This document shows, piece after piece, positions 17,069 through 26,627 of a DNA stretch of 64,000 bases. The notes under the pieces are model-generated. The model saw only the letters and a program-made list of their open reading frames with translations, made no database searches and had not been told where the DNA came from. The DNA is from Gynuella sp050296195 (lineage in GTDB: Bacteria; Pseudomonadota; Gammaproteobacteria; Pseudomonadales; Natronospirillaceae), in NCBI RefSeq assembly GCF_050296195.1, contig NZ_JBNKRB010000019.1; one strand, 5' to 3'. Made by a program: the position numbers and the translations under genes. How positions within the stretch are numbered: the first letter of the stretch is position 1; each line of letters starts with the position of its first letter.

Positions 17069-19240
17069 ATGCCACAGGAAATAGCTTGTCTTAGTGTTAA
17101 AACAGTATGGATATTATCCGCTGTGATGATTCTCAATGCCTGTACAATCAGTGATGAAAGCACCAATACTGTTCAAGATATTGGACATCCGACTCCCAAC
17201 AATAGTTCAGCACCAAGTATCACTCTGAATGGCAGCAGCAACTTACAAATAGCTGTTGGAGACGACTTCGAAGACCCTGGCGCGACGGCTTACGATAACC
17301 AGGATGGTGACCTGACAGGCTTTATAGACACCAGGTCTGAGGTGATCAACACTGTTCCGGGACACTACGACATCCGCTATTCTGTCACCGACTCCAGTGA
17401 AAATACCGTGTCTGTTTCCCGCACGATTACCGTAGCTGAAGAGGGTGATAACTACTATGTAGACTGGATTAAAGATTTTAATCTGCCCACTCAGGACAGC
17501 GATGGCTGGTCAATTCTGTCCCCTTCCAAAGATTCACGTATCATTTATGTCAGCAGCGATGGGGATGACAGAACAGCTACAATTTATACTTCAGACGATT
17601 CCGCCATTGGCGAAAATGCGTTCAATCCAACTGGCGCAGTTAAGCCCTATGCCACCATCGAGGCAGCGTTAGATCAAATGCGACCCGGTAACCCTGACTA
17701 CGTTTTGCTTAAACGTGGAGATACCTGGTCCAACCCAGAAATAAATATCGACGTTTATGGCCGCTCAGCGGAAGAAAAAGCCGTTTTTGGTGCGTATGGT
17801 AACCTGACTGACAATCGCCCATTGATCACAAACTCTGGAGTAAAACTTAATAAAAGTGGTTATCTGGCTATTCTCGGAATTCATTTTCAGGCCAGTAAGC
17901 GTAACCCCAGTTCAAGTGATTTTGCTGGCTTCAATAATGTCGATGGCACCAAAGGTATTAATGCCACCCTATATAATGATTATGGCGGTTTTCTGATTGA
18001 AGACTGCTGGTTTGAGTGGTTCGATAATAACGTTATTCAATCGTTTGCATTTGATAAGAATGATAATTTTTTGACTATTAAAGATATTATTGTGCGACGT
18101 AATATCTTTAATAATAACTATTCTACAGTTGCCCATTCTCAAGGGTTGTATTCAGCCTATACCTCCATGTTGCTGGAAGAAAACATCTTCGACCACAATG
18201 GCTGGTATAAACAGACGGAAAAGGATGCTCCAAAAGAGAAGCAGAAAGAAGAGGGAAAAGCCACGATGTTCAATCACAACACGTACTTCCCGGAGGCGCA
18301 CGGCACTATCTTTCGTAACAATGTTTTTTTAAGAGCTTCGAGTATTGGTAATAAGTTCACTTCCAATTCTGAAGACTCAGAAGGCAGCAATAGTATTAGA
18401 GCCAGCAACATCCTGGTTGATAATAATTTTTATGCGGAAGGAGAAATTGGTATCAGCTTGGGAGGAAATAAAGATCAGGATGATGGACCACGCTGGGAAA
18501 ATATACTCATCGTCAATAATGTCCTTACCGCGATTGGCCGGACATTTCCAACTCAACGAAGTTTGGGCTGGGGCATCGGCATCAGTGATTGGAAGAATGG
18601 CCTGGTACAGGGTAATCTCATGTTTAACTGGGGTCAGGATGATAATAAAACTGGTGACTATAAAAACGTCTATGCCATTGACAGCAAAGGCCATGTGACC
18701 AATACCATCATTGATCACAATATTGCCTATGGGCTTGTCACCGGTACAGGCGTCATTAGAGTTTCTGATCAGGGTTCAAGAGAGTTTGTCGCTCAGGCCA
18801 GCAACTATATTACCTTTACCAATAACGAAGTCACTTTGCTTCATGATTCCGGTGGTTATATTATGGCCTACGATATACACCCAAAAGCACAGAACTTTGC
18901 GAATAACGATTTTTATTTCGATAGCAACAATGCTTATTGGTTTCGTGCGACTGATAAGTACATCTGGCCAGAGCTGAAAAATACCCGGGATGTTGATTTC
19001 GCTGGTTATCAACGTATTACTGGGGACAACTCATCTGTTCAGAGCCCGCACTTCTATCGAGCTCCCAATCGGACGATCGCCAACTACCTGAAAGATAAGA
19101 ATTTTAACGCTATTGCCGATAGCACTACCGAAATAAACATTTTAGCCGATCTCCTGAGAACACAGAAAAGGGGAAAGTGGCACAAAGAGTTAATGGCGGG
19201 TGCGATCAATAACTATTTCCGGGAAGGATTTTCCAATTAA
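17069..19240 (+). CDS. Lipoprotein with DUF5011 Ig-like domain and parallel beta-helix (paralogue A)
   Basis: From ATG 17069 (AGGAG at 17058-17062) the protein has 723 residues. A lipoprotein signal ends at Cys25 (ILNAC). An Ig-like DUF5011 domain follows (about 45-125), marked by GDDFEDPGATAYDNQDGDLT. The rest is a right-handed parallel beta-helix with many short Asn-rich rungs such as FRNNVFLRASSIGNKF and ILIVNNVL. Such proteins are often polysaccharide lyases, esterases or hydrolases held at the cell surface. I cannot assign a catalytic triad, so no activity is claimed. The gene just downstream is a diverged copy of the same architecture. Confidence 0.75.
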   Translation: MPQEIACLSVKTVWILSAVMILNACTISDESTNTVQDIGHPTPNNSSAPSITLNGSSNLQIAVGDDFEDPGATAYDNQDGDLTGFIDTRSEVINTVPGHYDIRYSVTDSSENTVSVSRTITVAEEGDNYYVDWIKDFNLPTQDSDGWSILSPSKDSRIIYVSSDGDDRTATIYTSDDSAIGENAFNPTGAVKPYATIEAALDQMRPGNPDYVLLKRGDTWSNPEINIDVYGRSAEEKAVFGAYGNLTDNRPLITNSGVKLNKSGYLAILGIHFQASKRNPSSSDFAGFNNVDGTKGINATLYNDYGGFLIEDCWFEWFDNNVIQSFAFDKNDNFLTIKDIIVRRNIFNNNYSTVAHSQGLYSAYTSMLLEENIFDHNGWYKQTEKDAPKEKQKEEGKATMFNHNTYFPEAHGTIFRNNVFLRASSIGNKFTSNSEDSEGSNSIRASNILVDNNFYAEGEIGISLGGNKDQDDGPRWENILIVNNVLTAIGRTFPTQRSLGWGIGISDWKNGLVQGNLMFNWGQDDNKTGDYKNVYAIDSKGHVTNTIIDHNIAYGLVTGTGVIRVSDQGSREFVAQASNYITFTNNEVTLLHDSGGYIMAYDIHPKAQNFANNDFYFDSNNAYWFRATDKYIWPELKNTRDVDFAGYQRITGDNSSVQSPHFYRAPNRTIANYLKDKNFNAIADSTTEINILADLLRTQKRGKWHKELMAGAINNYFREGFSN

Positions 19241-19299
19241 GACTCGCTCCACGTGCAATTTCATGGAACCATAAACAACAGACGTTATGAGAAAGAAAT

Positions 19300-21429
19300 A
19301 TGAACTTTATTAAACCCAAATATTTCCTGACAGTGTTTTGCTGTACTCTGTTGGCCGCATGCACCATCGAAGGTGATTCCACTAACCCCAACAGTTCCTT
19401 TATTGTTGCCCCAAGCGATCAAGGACCAGAGATTCGACTGAACGGCATTAAAAATATGCAGCTGCTAGCGGGTAGCGACTTTGTTGACCCCGGAGCCACA
19501 GCTCAGGATGCCCAGGATGGTAATCTGACGTCCAGTATTTCTGTTGATTCGAATCTTAATATTTCTGCTGCTGGCAAATACACCATTACCTATACAGTCG
19601 TTGATTCTGATGGGCACGAAGCAACCATAACACGCACCATTATCGTAACTGCTGAATTTGACGATAATTATCGTGTCAGCTGGGAAAGCAACTTTAAACT
19701 CCCTAAACAGGATGCGGATGGCTGGTCAATCTTAACGCCTTCGTCCGACTCACGGCTGATCTATATTTCAACCACGAGTGGTGACGACAATACTGCGAAG
19801 ACCTACGCACCCAAGGATAGTGAAATCGGTGGTGACTATCGCAACCCTGCTGGTACGGTTTTAGCGTATAAGACAATGGAAGCCGCTTTCAAACAATTAA
19901 GAGCCGGGAAACCAGACTACCTGCTATTTAAGCGCGGAGACACCTTTACTAAAACCCCGGGCTTCGATCTTGCCCTTAAAGCCGGTCGCTCAGCCTCCGA
20001 ACGACAGGTTTTCACCAGTTATGGCCCGGCAACAGAAAGGCCTGTCATCGATACCGGTATAGGCTGGGGACTAAACTTCAATAATGCTCCCTATTCAGCT
20101 GCTGTCGGATTATATGTCGTGGCCAGTGGGCGTAATCCGGACCAGGACGGTGATGGTAAGGAAGACAGCAACTTTGACTGGCATTCTATGGGTCAGGCAC
20201 TGGGTTTTCGCGGTTTGGATATCGTCGGCCATGTGCTGATTGAAGACTGCTGGTTCGACTGGTTTTCGAGCAACTATTTCCAGTCAACCGATGATAATTC
20301 TGAGGTTATAGACATCATTTTCAGACGAAACCTGATAACCAACAATTATGCAGCGGTACCTGGGCAGCATCCGCAAGGTATGTACTCCGATAATGTTTCA
20401 TCGTTAATTGAAGAAAACATTTTTGACCACAACGGCTGGTATAAACGAGGAACTGGGAGTGATGACAGTGAAGGTCAGGCAACTTACTACAACCACAACA
20501 TTTATTTTGTAGAACCCAGGAACACTATTGTCAGAAATAATTTATTTTTACGTTCATCCAGTATCGGTACCAAGTTTACCTCCAACACAACATCCGGAGT
20601 TAACCAGATCAAAGCCTGGAACCTGCTGGTGGATAACAATCTCTATCTCGAAGGCGAAGTTGGTATTGGTCTGAGCGGTAATAAAGATCAGAACAACGGA
20701 CCAAGATTTCAGGAAATCTACGTAACCAATAATGTTCTGATGAATATAGGCCGAACTCAACCGTCAAGGCGGGATCTTGGCTGGGGAATGGATCTGGCGG
20801 ACTGGAAAGGTGGACTGGTCAGCGGCAACATATTTGCGCACTGGGGACAATTCGATACTCAAAACAACAATAACTATGCCTTGTATATGACCGGAGAAAT
20901 GTCCAATACAGAGATCAGAGATAACACCATCTACGATATCTACAGCAGTCAGGTTCTGGTCAATTTCACCGGATATGACGAAATCCTATCCTTTGATTTT
21001 CACAATAATGATATCCAGGGAAAGAATGCTAAGGTTCAACGACCTGGCCGCCTGTTGCAATACTCTGTTAATAAAGGCATTGGTACTCTGGCCAATAACA
21101 ACTATTACTCAGAAGTAGAGCAGACCAACTGGTTCTCAGGACAGGGCTCTGCTTACTTGAGTCTGGATGAGTACCGCCGCTATTCAGGCGACAAGACGTC
21201 TATGCCCCGGTCTATTGATTATCAAGACCCGAATCGCTCCATTTCCAGCTATTTATCCTCTCTTGGATACGCTTCAGGATTGAATGCAGATACAGAAATG
21301 GCAGCGTTAATCAAGTTGTTAATGGCACAACAAAAAGGTAATTGGGACACCAACATAAGTGCCGAGGCAATCAACAGTTATATTCGCAACGGTTTCTGTA
21401 ACAAGAATAAGGCTAGCGAATGCCAGTAA
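19300..21429 (+). CDS. Lipoprotein with DUF5011 Ig-like domain and parallel beta-helix (paralogue B)
   Basis: The 709-residue protein has a clean lipobox (LAAC, Cys21), an Ig-like DUF5011 domain (GSDFVDPGATAQDAQDGNLT) and a long beta-helix that follows paralogue A rung by rung. Shared landmarks include LIEDCWFDWF, ENIFDHNGWYKR, YNHNIYF and NNGPRFQ. Blocks such as SSIGTKFTSN are nearly identical to A, while others have drifted or gained short inserts. This fits an old tandem duplication followed by specialisation. It starts 59 bases after A and is probably cotranscribed. The substrate is unknown; a surface polysaccharide-active enzyme or binder is the best guess. Confidence 0.75.
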   Translation: MNFIKPKYFLTVFCCTLLAACTIEGDSTNPNSSFIVAPSDQGPEIRLNGIKNMQLLAGSDFVDPGATAQDAQDGNLTSSISVDSNLNISAAGKYTITYTVVDSDGHEATITRTIIVTAEFDDNYRVSWESNFKLPKQDADGWSILTPSSDSRLIYISTTSGDDNTAKTYAPKDSEIGGDYRNPAGTVLAYKTMEAAFKQLRAGKPDYLLFKRGDTFTKTPGFDLALKAGRSASERQVFTSYGPATERPVIDTGIGWGLNFNNAPYSAAVGLYVVASGRNPDQDGDGKEDSNFDWHSMGQALGFRGLDIVGHVLIEDCWFDWFSSNYFQSTDDNSEVIDIIFRRNLITNNYAAVPGQHPQGMYSDNVSSLIEENIFDHNGWYKRGTGSDDSEGQATYYNHNIYFVEPRNTIVRNNLFLRSSSIGTKFTSNTTSGVNQIKAWNLLVDNNLYLEGEVGIGLSGNKDQNNGPRFQEIYVTNNVLMNIGRTQPSRRDLGWGMDLADWKGGLVSGNIFAHWGQFDTQNNNNYALYMTGEMSNTEIRDNTIYDIYSSQVLVNFTGYDEILSFDFHNNDIQGKNAKVQRPGRLLQYSVNKGIGTLANNNYYSEVEQTNWFSGQGSAYLSLDEYRRYSGDKTSMPRSIDYQDPNRSISSYLSSLGYASGLNADTEMAALIKLLMAQQKGNWDTNISAEAINSYIRNGFCNKNKASECQ

Positions 21430-21452
21430 TACGATAGCCCTGTAAAGAGGCT

Positions 21453-22316
21453 CTAAAGTGTGCCAGCAAAATATTGGATTTGCATGACCACTTTACGAGC
21501 CTCACGCTGATTGAATGTCGATTTACGACACACCAGAAAACTCGGCCGGTACAGATGTTCGGGATCCGGCATCAGCGCAAAAGGCATGGCATTCAATGCT
21601 TTGGCCACTCCCAAAGGGACCAGCGCATGACCAAACCCGGATATCGCCAGCTGTGCCGCTGCAAAAGAAGACTCCACCTGCATCGACTGATGCAGGTTAA
21701 ATTCTGCCAACAGTGGTTTTAACCATTCCCAAGTGTTGGATTTGCGCTCAATGCCAATAATGTCGATGGTTTTACCTGCCTCCCTTTCCTGCTTCAAAAG
21801 CGCAAGGTCTTTACTCTTGGCCAAGATGACCATTGGCTCCATATTGAGCAGCTCCACCACCAGCCCCGGTGTTTGCGGCAGTTTGCCAGCGCAAATACCC
21901 AACTGATAGTGACCGGACTGAATCTTATCGATCACTGTCGGCGTCCGGTGTGCGTGAATATCAAAAATCAGTCCTTCTATCTGTTCACTGACATTTTTCA
22001 GCAGATTCCCACCCCAGGAAGATAATATGGCCTCGGAAACACCGATGCTAAGACGCTGTTGTGAGGTCTGGCTTTGCTGCTGAATGATCAGATTCAAGTC
22101 CGCCACCAGAGGGCTGACTTTACTAATGAAGGCTGTTCCCTGCTCGGTAAACACTGCTTTTCGTCCTTGCTTGGTAATCAACTGAACGCCCAATTGCTGT
22201 TCCAGTAGCGCGATCCGCTTGCTGATAGCAGACTGGCTGATCCGCAATGCCAGCGCCGCGGCACTCATAGTCTGATGTTTGTCCAGGGCAATCAGTGCTT
22301 CAATATTGGCCAACAC
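21453..22316 (-). CDS. LysR-family transcriptional regulator
   Basis: The 287-residue protein has an N-terminal winged helix-turn-helix (MSAAALALRISQSAISKRIA, residues about 18-37) and a type-2 periplasmic-binding-protein-like effector domain. It is divergent from a TauE/SafE-type exporter (gap about 100 bp), which is the usual layout for a LysR protein and its target. The HTH and ALDKHQTMSAAA region look like the ArgP/IciA branch. The effector is unknown. Confidence 0.88.
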   Translation of the reverse strand: MLANIEALIALDKHQTMSAAALALRISQSAISKRIALLEQQLGVQLITKQGRKAVFTEQGTAFISKVSPLVADLNLIIQQQSQTSQQRLSIGVSEAILSSWGGNLLKNVSEQIEGLIFDIHAHRTPTVIDKIQSGHYQLGICAGKLPQTPGLVVELLNMEPMVILAKSKDLALLKQEREAGKTIDIIGIERKSNTWEWLKPLLAEFNLHQSMQVESSFAAAQLAISGFGHALVPLGVAKALNAMPFALMPDPEHLYRPSFLVCRKSTFNQREARKVVMQIQYFAGTL

Positions 22317-22420
22317 AAAACTTTCCTCTTTGGAATATATCGCTTTAATAATATTCGCTATTGTGGATTATTCCCAGGGTGCAGAATACCCCCCGTTCCT
22401 CGCACTTACGGAGTCATTCC

Positions 22421-23155
22421 ATGTGGTTCATTGCCTTCTCAACGATTGCCCTGACGAGCTTATTGTCAGGAGTACTCGGGATGGGTGGCGGTATGATACT
22501 GATGGGCGTATTGGCCATCATCATGCCGCTATCCCAGGCAATGATCGTACATGGTCTGACACAGACAGTTGCGAACTTATCCAGGGCTTGGATTCATAGA
22601 AGGGAAATACACTGGTCTATCTTTCGCTGGTATTTGATGGGGAGTCAGATAACGCTGATCAGTTTTTTCTTCTTTGCACTAACGATATCCAAGCCCTGGT
22701 TTTTTATTGCCCTGGGGTCAGTTGCACTGATCAGTCAGATAATCCCCAAGCAACTCCGCATCGAAGTCAGCAAACCTCGCAACGCACTGCTGTGTGGTAT
22801 TTTAGTGACAGCCAGTCAGCTACTGGTAGGGGTCGCCGGCTCCATTCTGGATCTGTTTTTTATCCGTTCCAAGCTCAGCCGCTATCAGGTGTTGGCAACA
22901 AAGGCGATCACTCAGACAGTTGGCCATATTTCCAAGCTGGTTTTCTGGTCCGGCATCGCTATCGGTCACCTGCAGACCGATTTCATTGCCTGGTGGGTAT
23001 TACCGGTCATCATTATACTGGCCAGTGCCGGCAGTCACTATGGCGCAAAGATTCTGGCACGCATGAATGACGGTCAGTTTCGTACGATTACGTCAGCAGT
23101 ATTGGCAATCATTGGCATCAGTTACCTGGTAAAAGGCAGCATTATGTTGTTCTGA
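22421..23155 (+). CDS. TauE/SafE-family membrane exporter
   Basis: From ATG 22421 (ACGGAG at 22408-22413) the protein has 244 residues and about seven to eight membrane helices. The family feature GVLGMGGGMILMGVL is in the first helix, and a similar GVAGSILDLFFI opens the second half. TauE/SafE proteins export sulfite, sulfoacetate or other organic anions. The divergent LysR gene is the likely regulator. The longer frame from 22361 adds an unlikely polar leader. Confidence 0.82.
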   Translation: MWFIAFSTIALTSLLSGVLGMGGGMILMGVLAIIMPLSQAMIVHGLTQTVANLSRAWIHRREIHWSIFRWYLMGSQITLISFFFFALTISKPWFFIALGSVALISQIIPKQLRIEVSKPRNALLCGILVTASQLLVGVAGSILDLFFIRSKLSRYQVLATKAITQTVGHISKLVFWSGIAIGHLQTDFIAWWVLPVIIILASAGSHYGAKILARMNDGQFRTITSAVLAIIGISYLVKGSIMLF

Positions 23156-23175
23156 ACCGCCAGCACGGCGGTTCA
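23153..23175. terminator. Bidirectional hairpin between tauE-like and phoD genes
   Basis: A 9-bp stem, TGAACCGCC / GGCGGTTCA, has loop AGCAC and lies between two convergent genes. It includes the exporter stop codon and is followed by TTTAG. It probably ends both transcripts. Confidence 0.7.
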
Positions 23176-23185
23176 TTTAGAGTCC

Positions 23186-25012
23186 TCAGAGAACAACATC
23201 CTGAAGCTGATTCGGTTGTGTCGCTGTAACCTTAAACTGCTTCTGGCGCGCTGTCTGTAATTCAAATTCCCGGGTTTTGACAGACGAAACAAACTGCCAG
23301 TCGGCCACAATCTCATCATGATTAATGTCCAATAGCAGCCAACCGCGATCACCGGTATTCATATATTGAAGATCTTTTACCAAAGAAACGATACCCGCTT
23401 CAGTGGCGGCATAATTGCTCGCATCAATATTCAAATACACTTCCAGTCCGGGTGACGATACTGATGCAGTTGCCAGTTCCACACCGACCGCATCACCATT
23501 GGCATTGGTCAACTGGCTGGCCCAGGCATTATGAGTGTCTCCAGCCAGACTGACGAGTTTGACATTCAGGGTTTGGGCAATTGCCAGTAACCGCTCACGC
23601 TCAGCACCATAACCATCCCAGGCATCGAGGTTATAGGGGAGATTGGGTGCTTGTAGCAGAGCCATGACCTGATCTGTCAGGCGTGACTGATTCGCCTGCA
23701 CATAAGCCATTTGCTCAGCCGTTAAGGAAGGATCTGAAGCCGCTGCCCGCTGGGCCAAAACTGCCAACTGTGCCAGCTCCGCATACTGAGATATCGACAT
23801 CGCCTGTGTCACAATGGCATAAGGGAAATGCATGCGTGCCATCAGAATCTGCTGACCCAGAATCTGCCAGGTACATTTGGACGCAGACATCGCATTTTGT
23901 AACCAGTCCAGCTGAGTACTGCCAAGCAACTGCCGCTCTTCATTGTTAATAGCAGCAGATAATGCAGTGGTATTGATGCCCTGGGTGGCGGCATCGTAAA
24001 AGCCGGCCAGATCCAGCTGCTGATCTCTGGCCTCATGACGCGTATCCAGCATCAACAGGTTGGCCAGATCGCCCCAGACAAACTGACGATAAATGCTGGT
24101 GGGCTCCATTAATGAATCACTGCCAGCATTGACCGGACGGATCGGCAGCCACTCAAAGTAGGCTTGAAAAGCAGCGGCTCTGCGATCCATATAATCACCT
24201 TGTCCGGCTTGGTGATTTTCGGCACCGGCTTTCCAGGAATCATTGGCAACTTCGTGATCATCCCAGACCAGGATAAACGGCGTTTTCGCGTGTGCCAGCT
24301 GTAAATCCGCATCCGTCCGATACTGGGCATAACGGGTACGATAATCCTCCAGACTGACCAAGTCGCCAGCCGGCTGTGGAACGCGGCCCATCGTTTTGGC
24401 GTCATCAGTGGCATAACCATTGGCACCATATTCGTAAATATAGTCTCCCAGGTGTAACACCAGATCCAGGTCTTCGATCTTCGCCACCGATTGATAGACA
24501 TGAAAATAACCGGCCGGGTAATTTGAACAGGACAACACCGCCATTCTCAACTGACTGGCAGACCCCGAAGGCAGCGTGCGGGTGTGTCCCTGTGTAGACT
24601 CATGACTGGCAGTACGGAACTGATAACGATAATGGGTATCAGCAGACAGTCCGCGGATATCCACTTTGACAGTAAAATCGTTCTCCAGCTTCGCTTCACC
24701 GCGCCCCTGAGCAACAACCTGGGTTGCATCGGCTTCTGCATAGATCTGCCATTCAACAACAACTGCCGTTGCTTTGGCACTCTCTGGGGTCACGCGAGTC
24801 CATAGAATCACACTGTCACTGAGTGGGTCCCCGGAAGCAACCCCATGTTCAAATGTTCCGCGTCCGAGTGGTTCAGCGGGTGCTGCCGGAGCCTTATCAT
24901 TGTCATCATCCTCCGGCGCACAGCCGACAAATGCGTAAGTAACATAAATACTGCCAGCAGCGTGAGCACTGAGCTGTAAAAAACGACGTCGCGAAATAAT
25001 AGGCATATCCAT
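23186..25012 (-). CDS. phoD: PhoD-family alkaline phosphatase/phosphodiesterase, Tat-exported lipoprotein
   Basis: The 608-residue protein starts with a twin-arginine signal (SRRRFLQLSAHA), and the signal ends in a possible lipobox (FVGC). It may therefore be folded before export and then lipidated. The N-terminal PhoD domain reads FEHGVASGDPLSDSVILWTR. The metallophosphoesterase core shows SCSNYPAGYFHVY, HLGDYIYEY, WDDHEVANDSW and SLAGDTHNAW, which hold the Fe/Ca ligands of this family. PhoD enzymes release phosphate from phosphodiesters and teichoic-like polymers, usually under phosphate starvation. I could not find a clear Pho box upstream. Confidence 0.9.
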   Translation of the reverse strand: MDMPIISRRRFLQLSAHAAGSIYVTYAFVGCAPEDDDNDKAPAAPAEPLGRGTFEHGVASGDPLSDSVILWTRVTPESAKATAVVVEWQIYAEADATQVVAQGRGEAKLENDFTVKVDIRGLSADTHYRYQFRTASHESTQGHTRTLPSGSASQLRMAVLSCSNYPAGYFHVYQSVAKIEDLDLVLHLGDYIYEYGANGYATDDAKTMGRVPQPAGDLVSLEDYRTRYAQYRTDADLQLAHAKTPFILVWDDHEVANDSWKAGAENHQAGQGDYMDRRAAAFQAYFEWLPIRPVNAGSDSLMEPTSIYRQFVWGDLANLLMLDTRHEARDQQLDLAGFYDAATQGINTTALSAAINNEERQLLGSTQLDWLQNAMSASKCTWQILGQQILMARMHFPYAIVTQAMSISQYAELAQLAVLAQRAAASDPSLTAEQMAYVQANQSRLTDQVMALLQAPNLPYNLDAWDGYGAERERLLAIAQTLNVKLVSLAGDTHNAWASQLTNANGDAVGVELATASVSSPGLEVYLNIDASNYAATEAGIVSLVKDLQYMNTGDRGWLLLDINHDEIVADWQFVSSVKTREFELQTARQKQFKVTATQPNQLQDVVL

Positions 25013-25177
25013 ACATCTCTGTCAGAAGGAAAGTCCAGGGAGGTTAACAGGCAAAGATGACGATATTCTGAAATGATCCATTTGATTGCCCTGGCAAAGG
25101 TATGCACCAGACAACCGTTGTTAACGAGGGCTTAAAAAAGAATACGCACTAAAGATATAAAGAGAAAAGACTTTTGG

Positions 25178-25207
25178 GGCAGAGAAGACCAGTATGTCTG
25201 CTCTGCC
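25178..25207 (-). terminator. Hairpin after cysK
   Basis: A 7-bp stem, GGCAGAG/CTCTGCC, with a 16-base loop lies about 27 bases after the cysK stop. On the minus strand it is followed by CCAAAAGTCTTTTC, a weak T-run. Confidence 0.4.
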
Positions 25208-25233
25208 TGTTCAGATATTGAAGATCAACAGAG

Positions 25234-26148
25234 TTATACAGACATGCTCAGATAGCGTTCACCTGTATCGCAGATCACCGTCACCACGGTTTTACCCGCT
25301 CCCAGTTTCTTGGCCACCCGCAACGCCGCTGCCACATTTGCCCCGGCGGAAATACCTCCGAAAATACCTTCCTCCTTGATCAATCGTTCACGCATCGCGA
25401 ACGCATCCGCAGTATTCACCTTTTCGATACCATCAAGCAGCTCAACCGCGAGATTTGCAGGGATGAAACCGGCACCGATACCCTGGATTTTATGAGGACT
25501 GTGGGTGCCCCCTGAAATGACCGGTGATTCTTCCGGCTCAACAGCGATGGCCTGAAACGCACTGTTACGTGACTTGATCACTGACGCCACCCCACTGATG
25601 GTGCCTCCGGTACCCACGCCAGCAACAAACGCATCAATGTTACCGTCAGTCGCTTTCCATATTTCTTCGGCTGTGGTTTTTCGGTGAACTTCCGGATTGG
25701 CGGGGTTCTCAAACTGCTGTGGCATAAAAGCATCAGGATATTGTTCCAATAATTCTTTAGCCTTGTTAATCGCCCCCGTCATGGCTTCTTTTCCCGGCGT
25801 CAGAACAATCTCAGCACCATAGCTGGCGAGCAGCTGGCGGCGCTCCACCGACATGGTGTCCGGCATGGTCAGAATACATTTATATCCCCTGGCTGCCGCA
25901 ACCAGCGCCAGCGCAATCCCAGTATTACCGGATGTTGGCTCAATAATTGTGCCACCAGGCTTAAGTTGTCCGGAAGCCTCCGCTGCGGTAATCATTGCCA
26001 ACCCGATGCGGTCTTTTACCGAACCGCCTGGATTTCTGGATTCCAGTTTCACATAAACATCGGCACTACCGGCCTCAGGCAATCGTTGTAAACGAACCAA
26101 ATCTGTATCACCGATCAGTGCGGTAATATCTGCTGCTTTAACAGTCAT
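25234..26148 (-). CDS. cysK: Cysteine synthase A (O-acetylserine sulfhydrylase)
   Basis: This 304-residue cytoplasmic PLP enzyme makes cysteine from O-acetylserine and sulfide. The Schiff-base lysine is Lys45 in NPGGSVKDR. PTSGNTGIALA binds substrate, GVGTGGTISG holds the cofactor phosphate, and ISAGANVAAA is the late conserved motif. The usual GNTPLVRL at the N-terminus is GDTDLVRL here, a small oddity. The length is normal for the family. The gene stands alone. Confidence 0.93.
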   Translation of the reverse strand: MTVKAADITALIGDTDLVRLQRLPEAGSADVYVKLESRNPGGSVKDRIGLAMITAAEASGQLKPGGTIIEPTSGNTGIALALVAAARGYKCILTMPDTMSVERRQLLASYGAEIVLTPGKEAMTGAINKAKELLEQYPDAFMPQQFENPANPEVHRKTTAEEIWKATDGNIDAFVAGVGTGGTISGVASVIKSRNSAFQAIAVEPEESPVISGGTHSPHKIQGIGAGFIPANLAVELLDGIEKVNTADAFAMRERLIKEEGIFGGISAGANVAAALRVAKKLGAGKTVVTVICDTGERYLSMSV

Positions 26149-26627
26149 TATGTGTCTCCATTGAATACATCGTTTTGAGTCGAACCTTTATCTTACCTAT
26201 GGGGCAACGGTTCGGATTCAACTGCCGCTTTTCTATCATGGTTTCATGAAACGCCGCTAATAGCCTTTCCTTCTTTACATATTCCGTTACCCACATCAAC
26301 TCGCGGTCAGGCGAAAACACATCAAGTAGCAGCGTGGCAATTAACCTGAATCAACTTTTGACACAAAATTTCATGACTCATCAAAAATTGCTTGAAGCTT
26401 TTTTACTTAAACGTTTAAGATTGCCACCATATTCTTAGCATAAAAACAGTTATGAGCCGCACCACTGTCCGGCTCACCGATGATAGATCCAGCTCAAGCA
26501 GAGAAAATCAACCGGCTGAGAGGATCGGGCTTGGTATTGGCGTTGTTCCAATTGCAGGTCAATAATTACAACACCGTCAGCGAAACACAGTTTCTATAGA
26601 CATCTTAGACAGGTACGGACAACCAAT
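26149..26627. other. Intergenic region with the sucrose-gene promoter
   Basis: The 479-bp gap between divergent cysK and the sucrose phosphorylase gene holds the cysK promoter side and the LacI-type operator at 26406-26419. I see no convincing gene. A 60-codon minus-strand frame overlapping the cysK start has no support. Confidence 0.5.
26406..26419 (+). promoter_or_regulatory. LacI-type operator 1 (sucrose phosphorylase promoter)
   Basis: CTTAAACGTTTAAG is a perfect 14-bp palindrome with the central CG of LacI/GalR-family operators. The same word recurs at 28185-28198 before the binding-protein gene. The LacI-type gene at 33736-34764 is the obvious regulator. It lies about 210 bases before the start codon. 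Confidence 0.8.

Noticed and set aside
26138..26320. 60-codon frame on the minus strand upstream of cysK
   Set aside because: It overlaps the cysK start, has no ribosome site and no recognisable sequence; the area is better explained as promoter.
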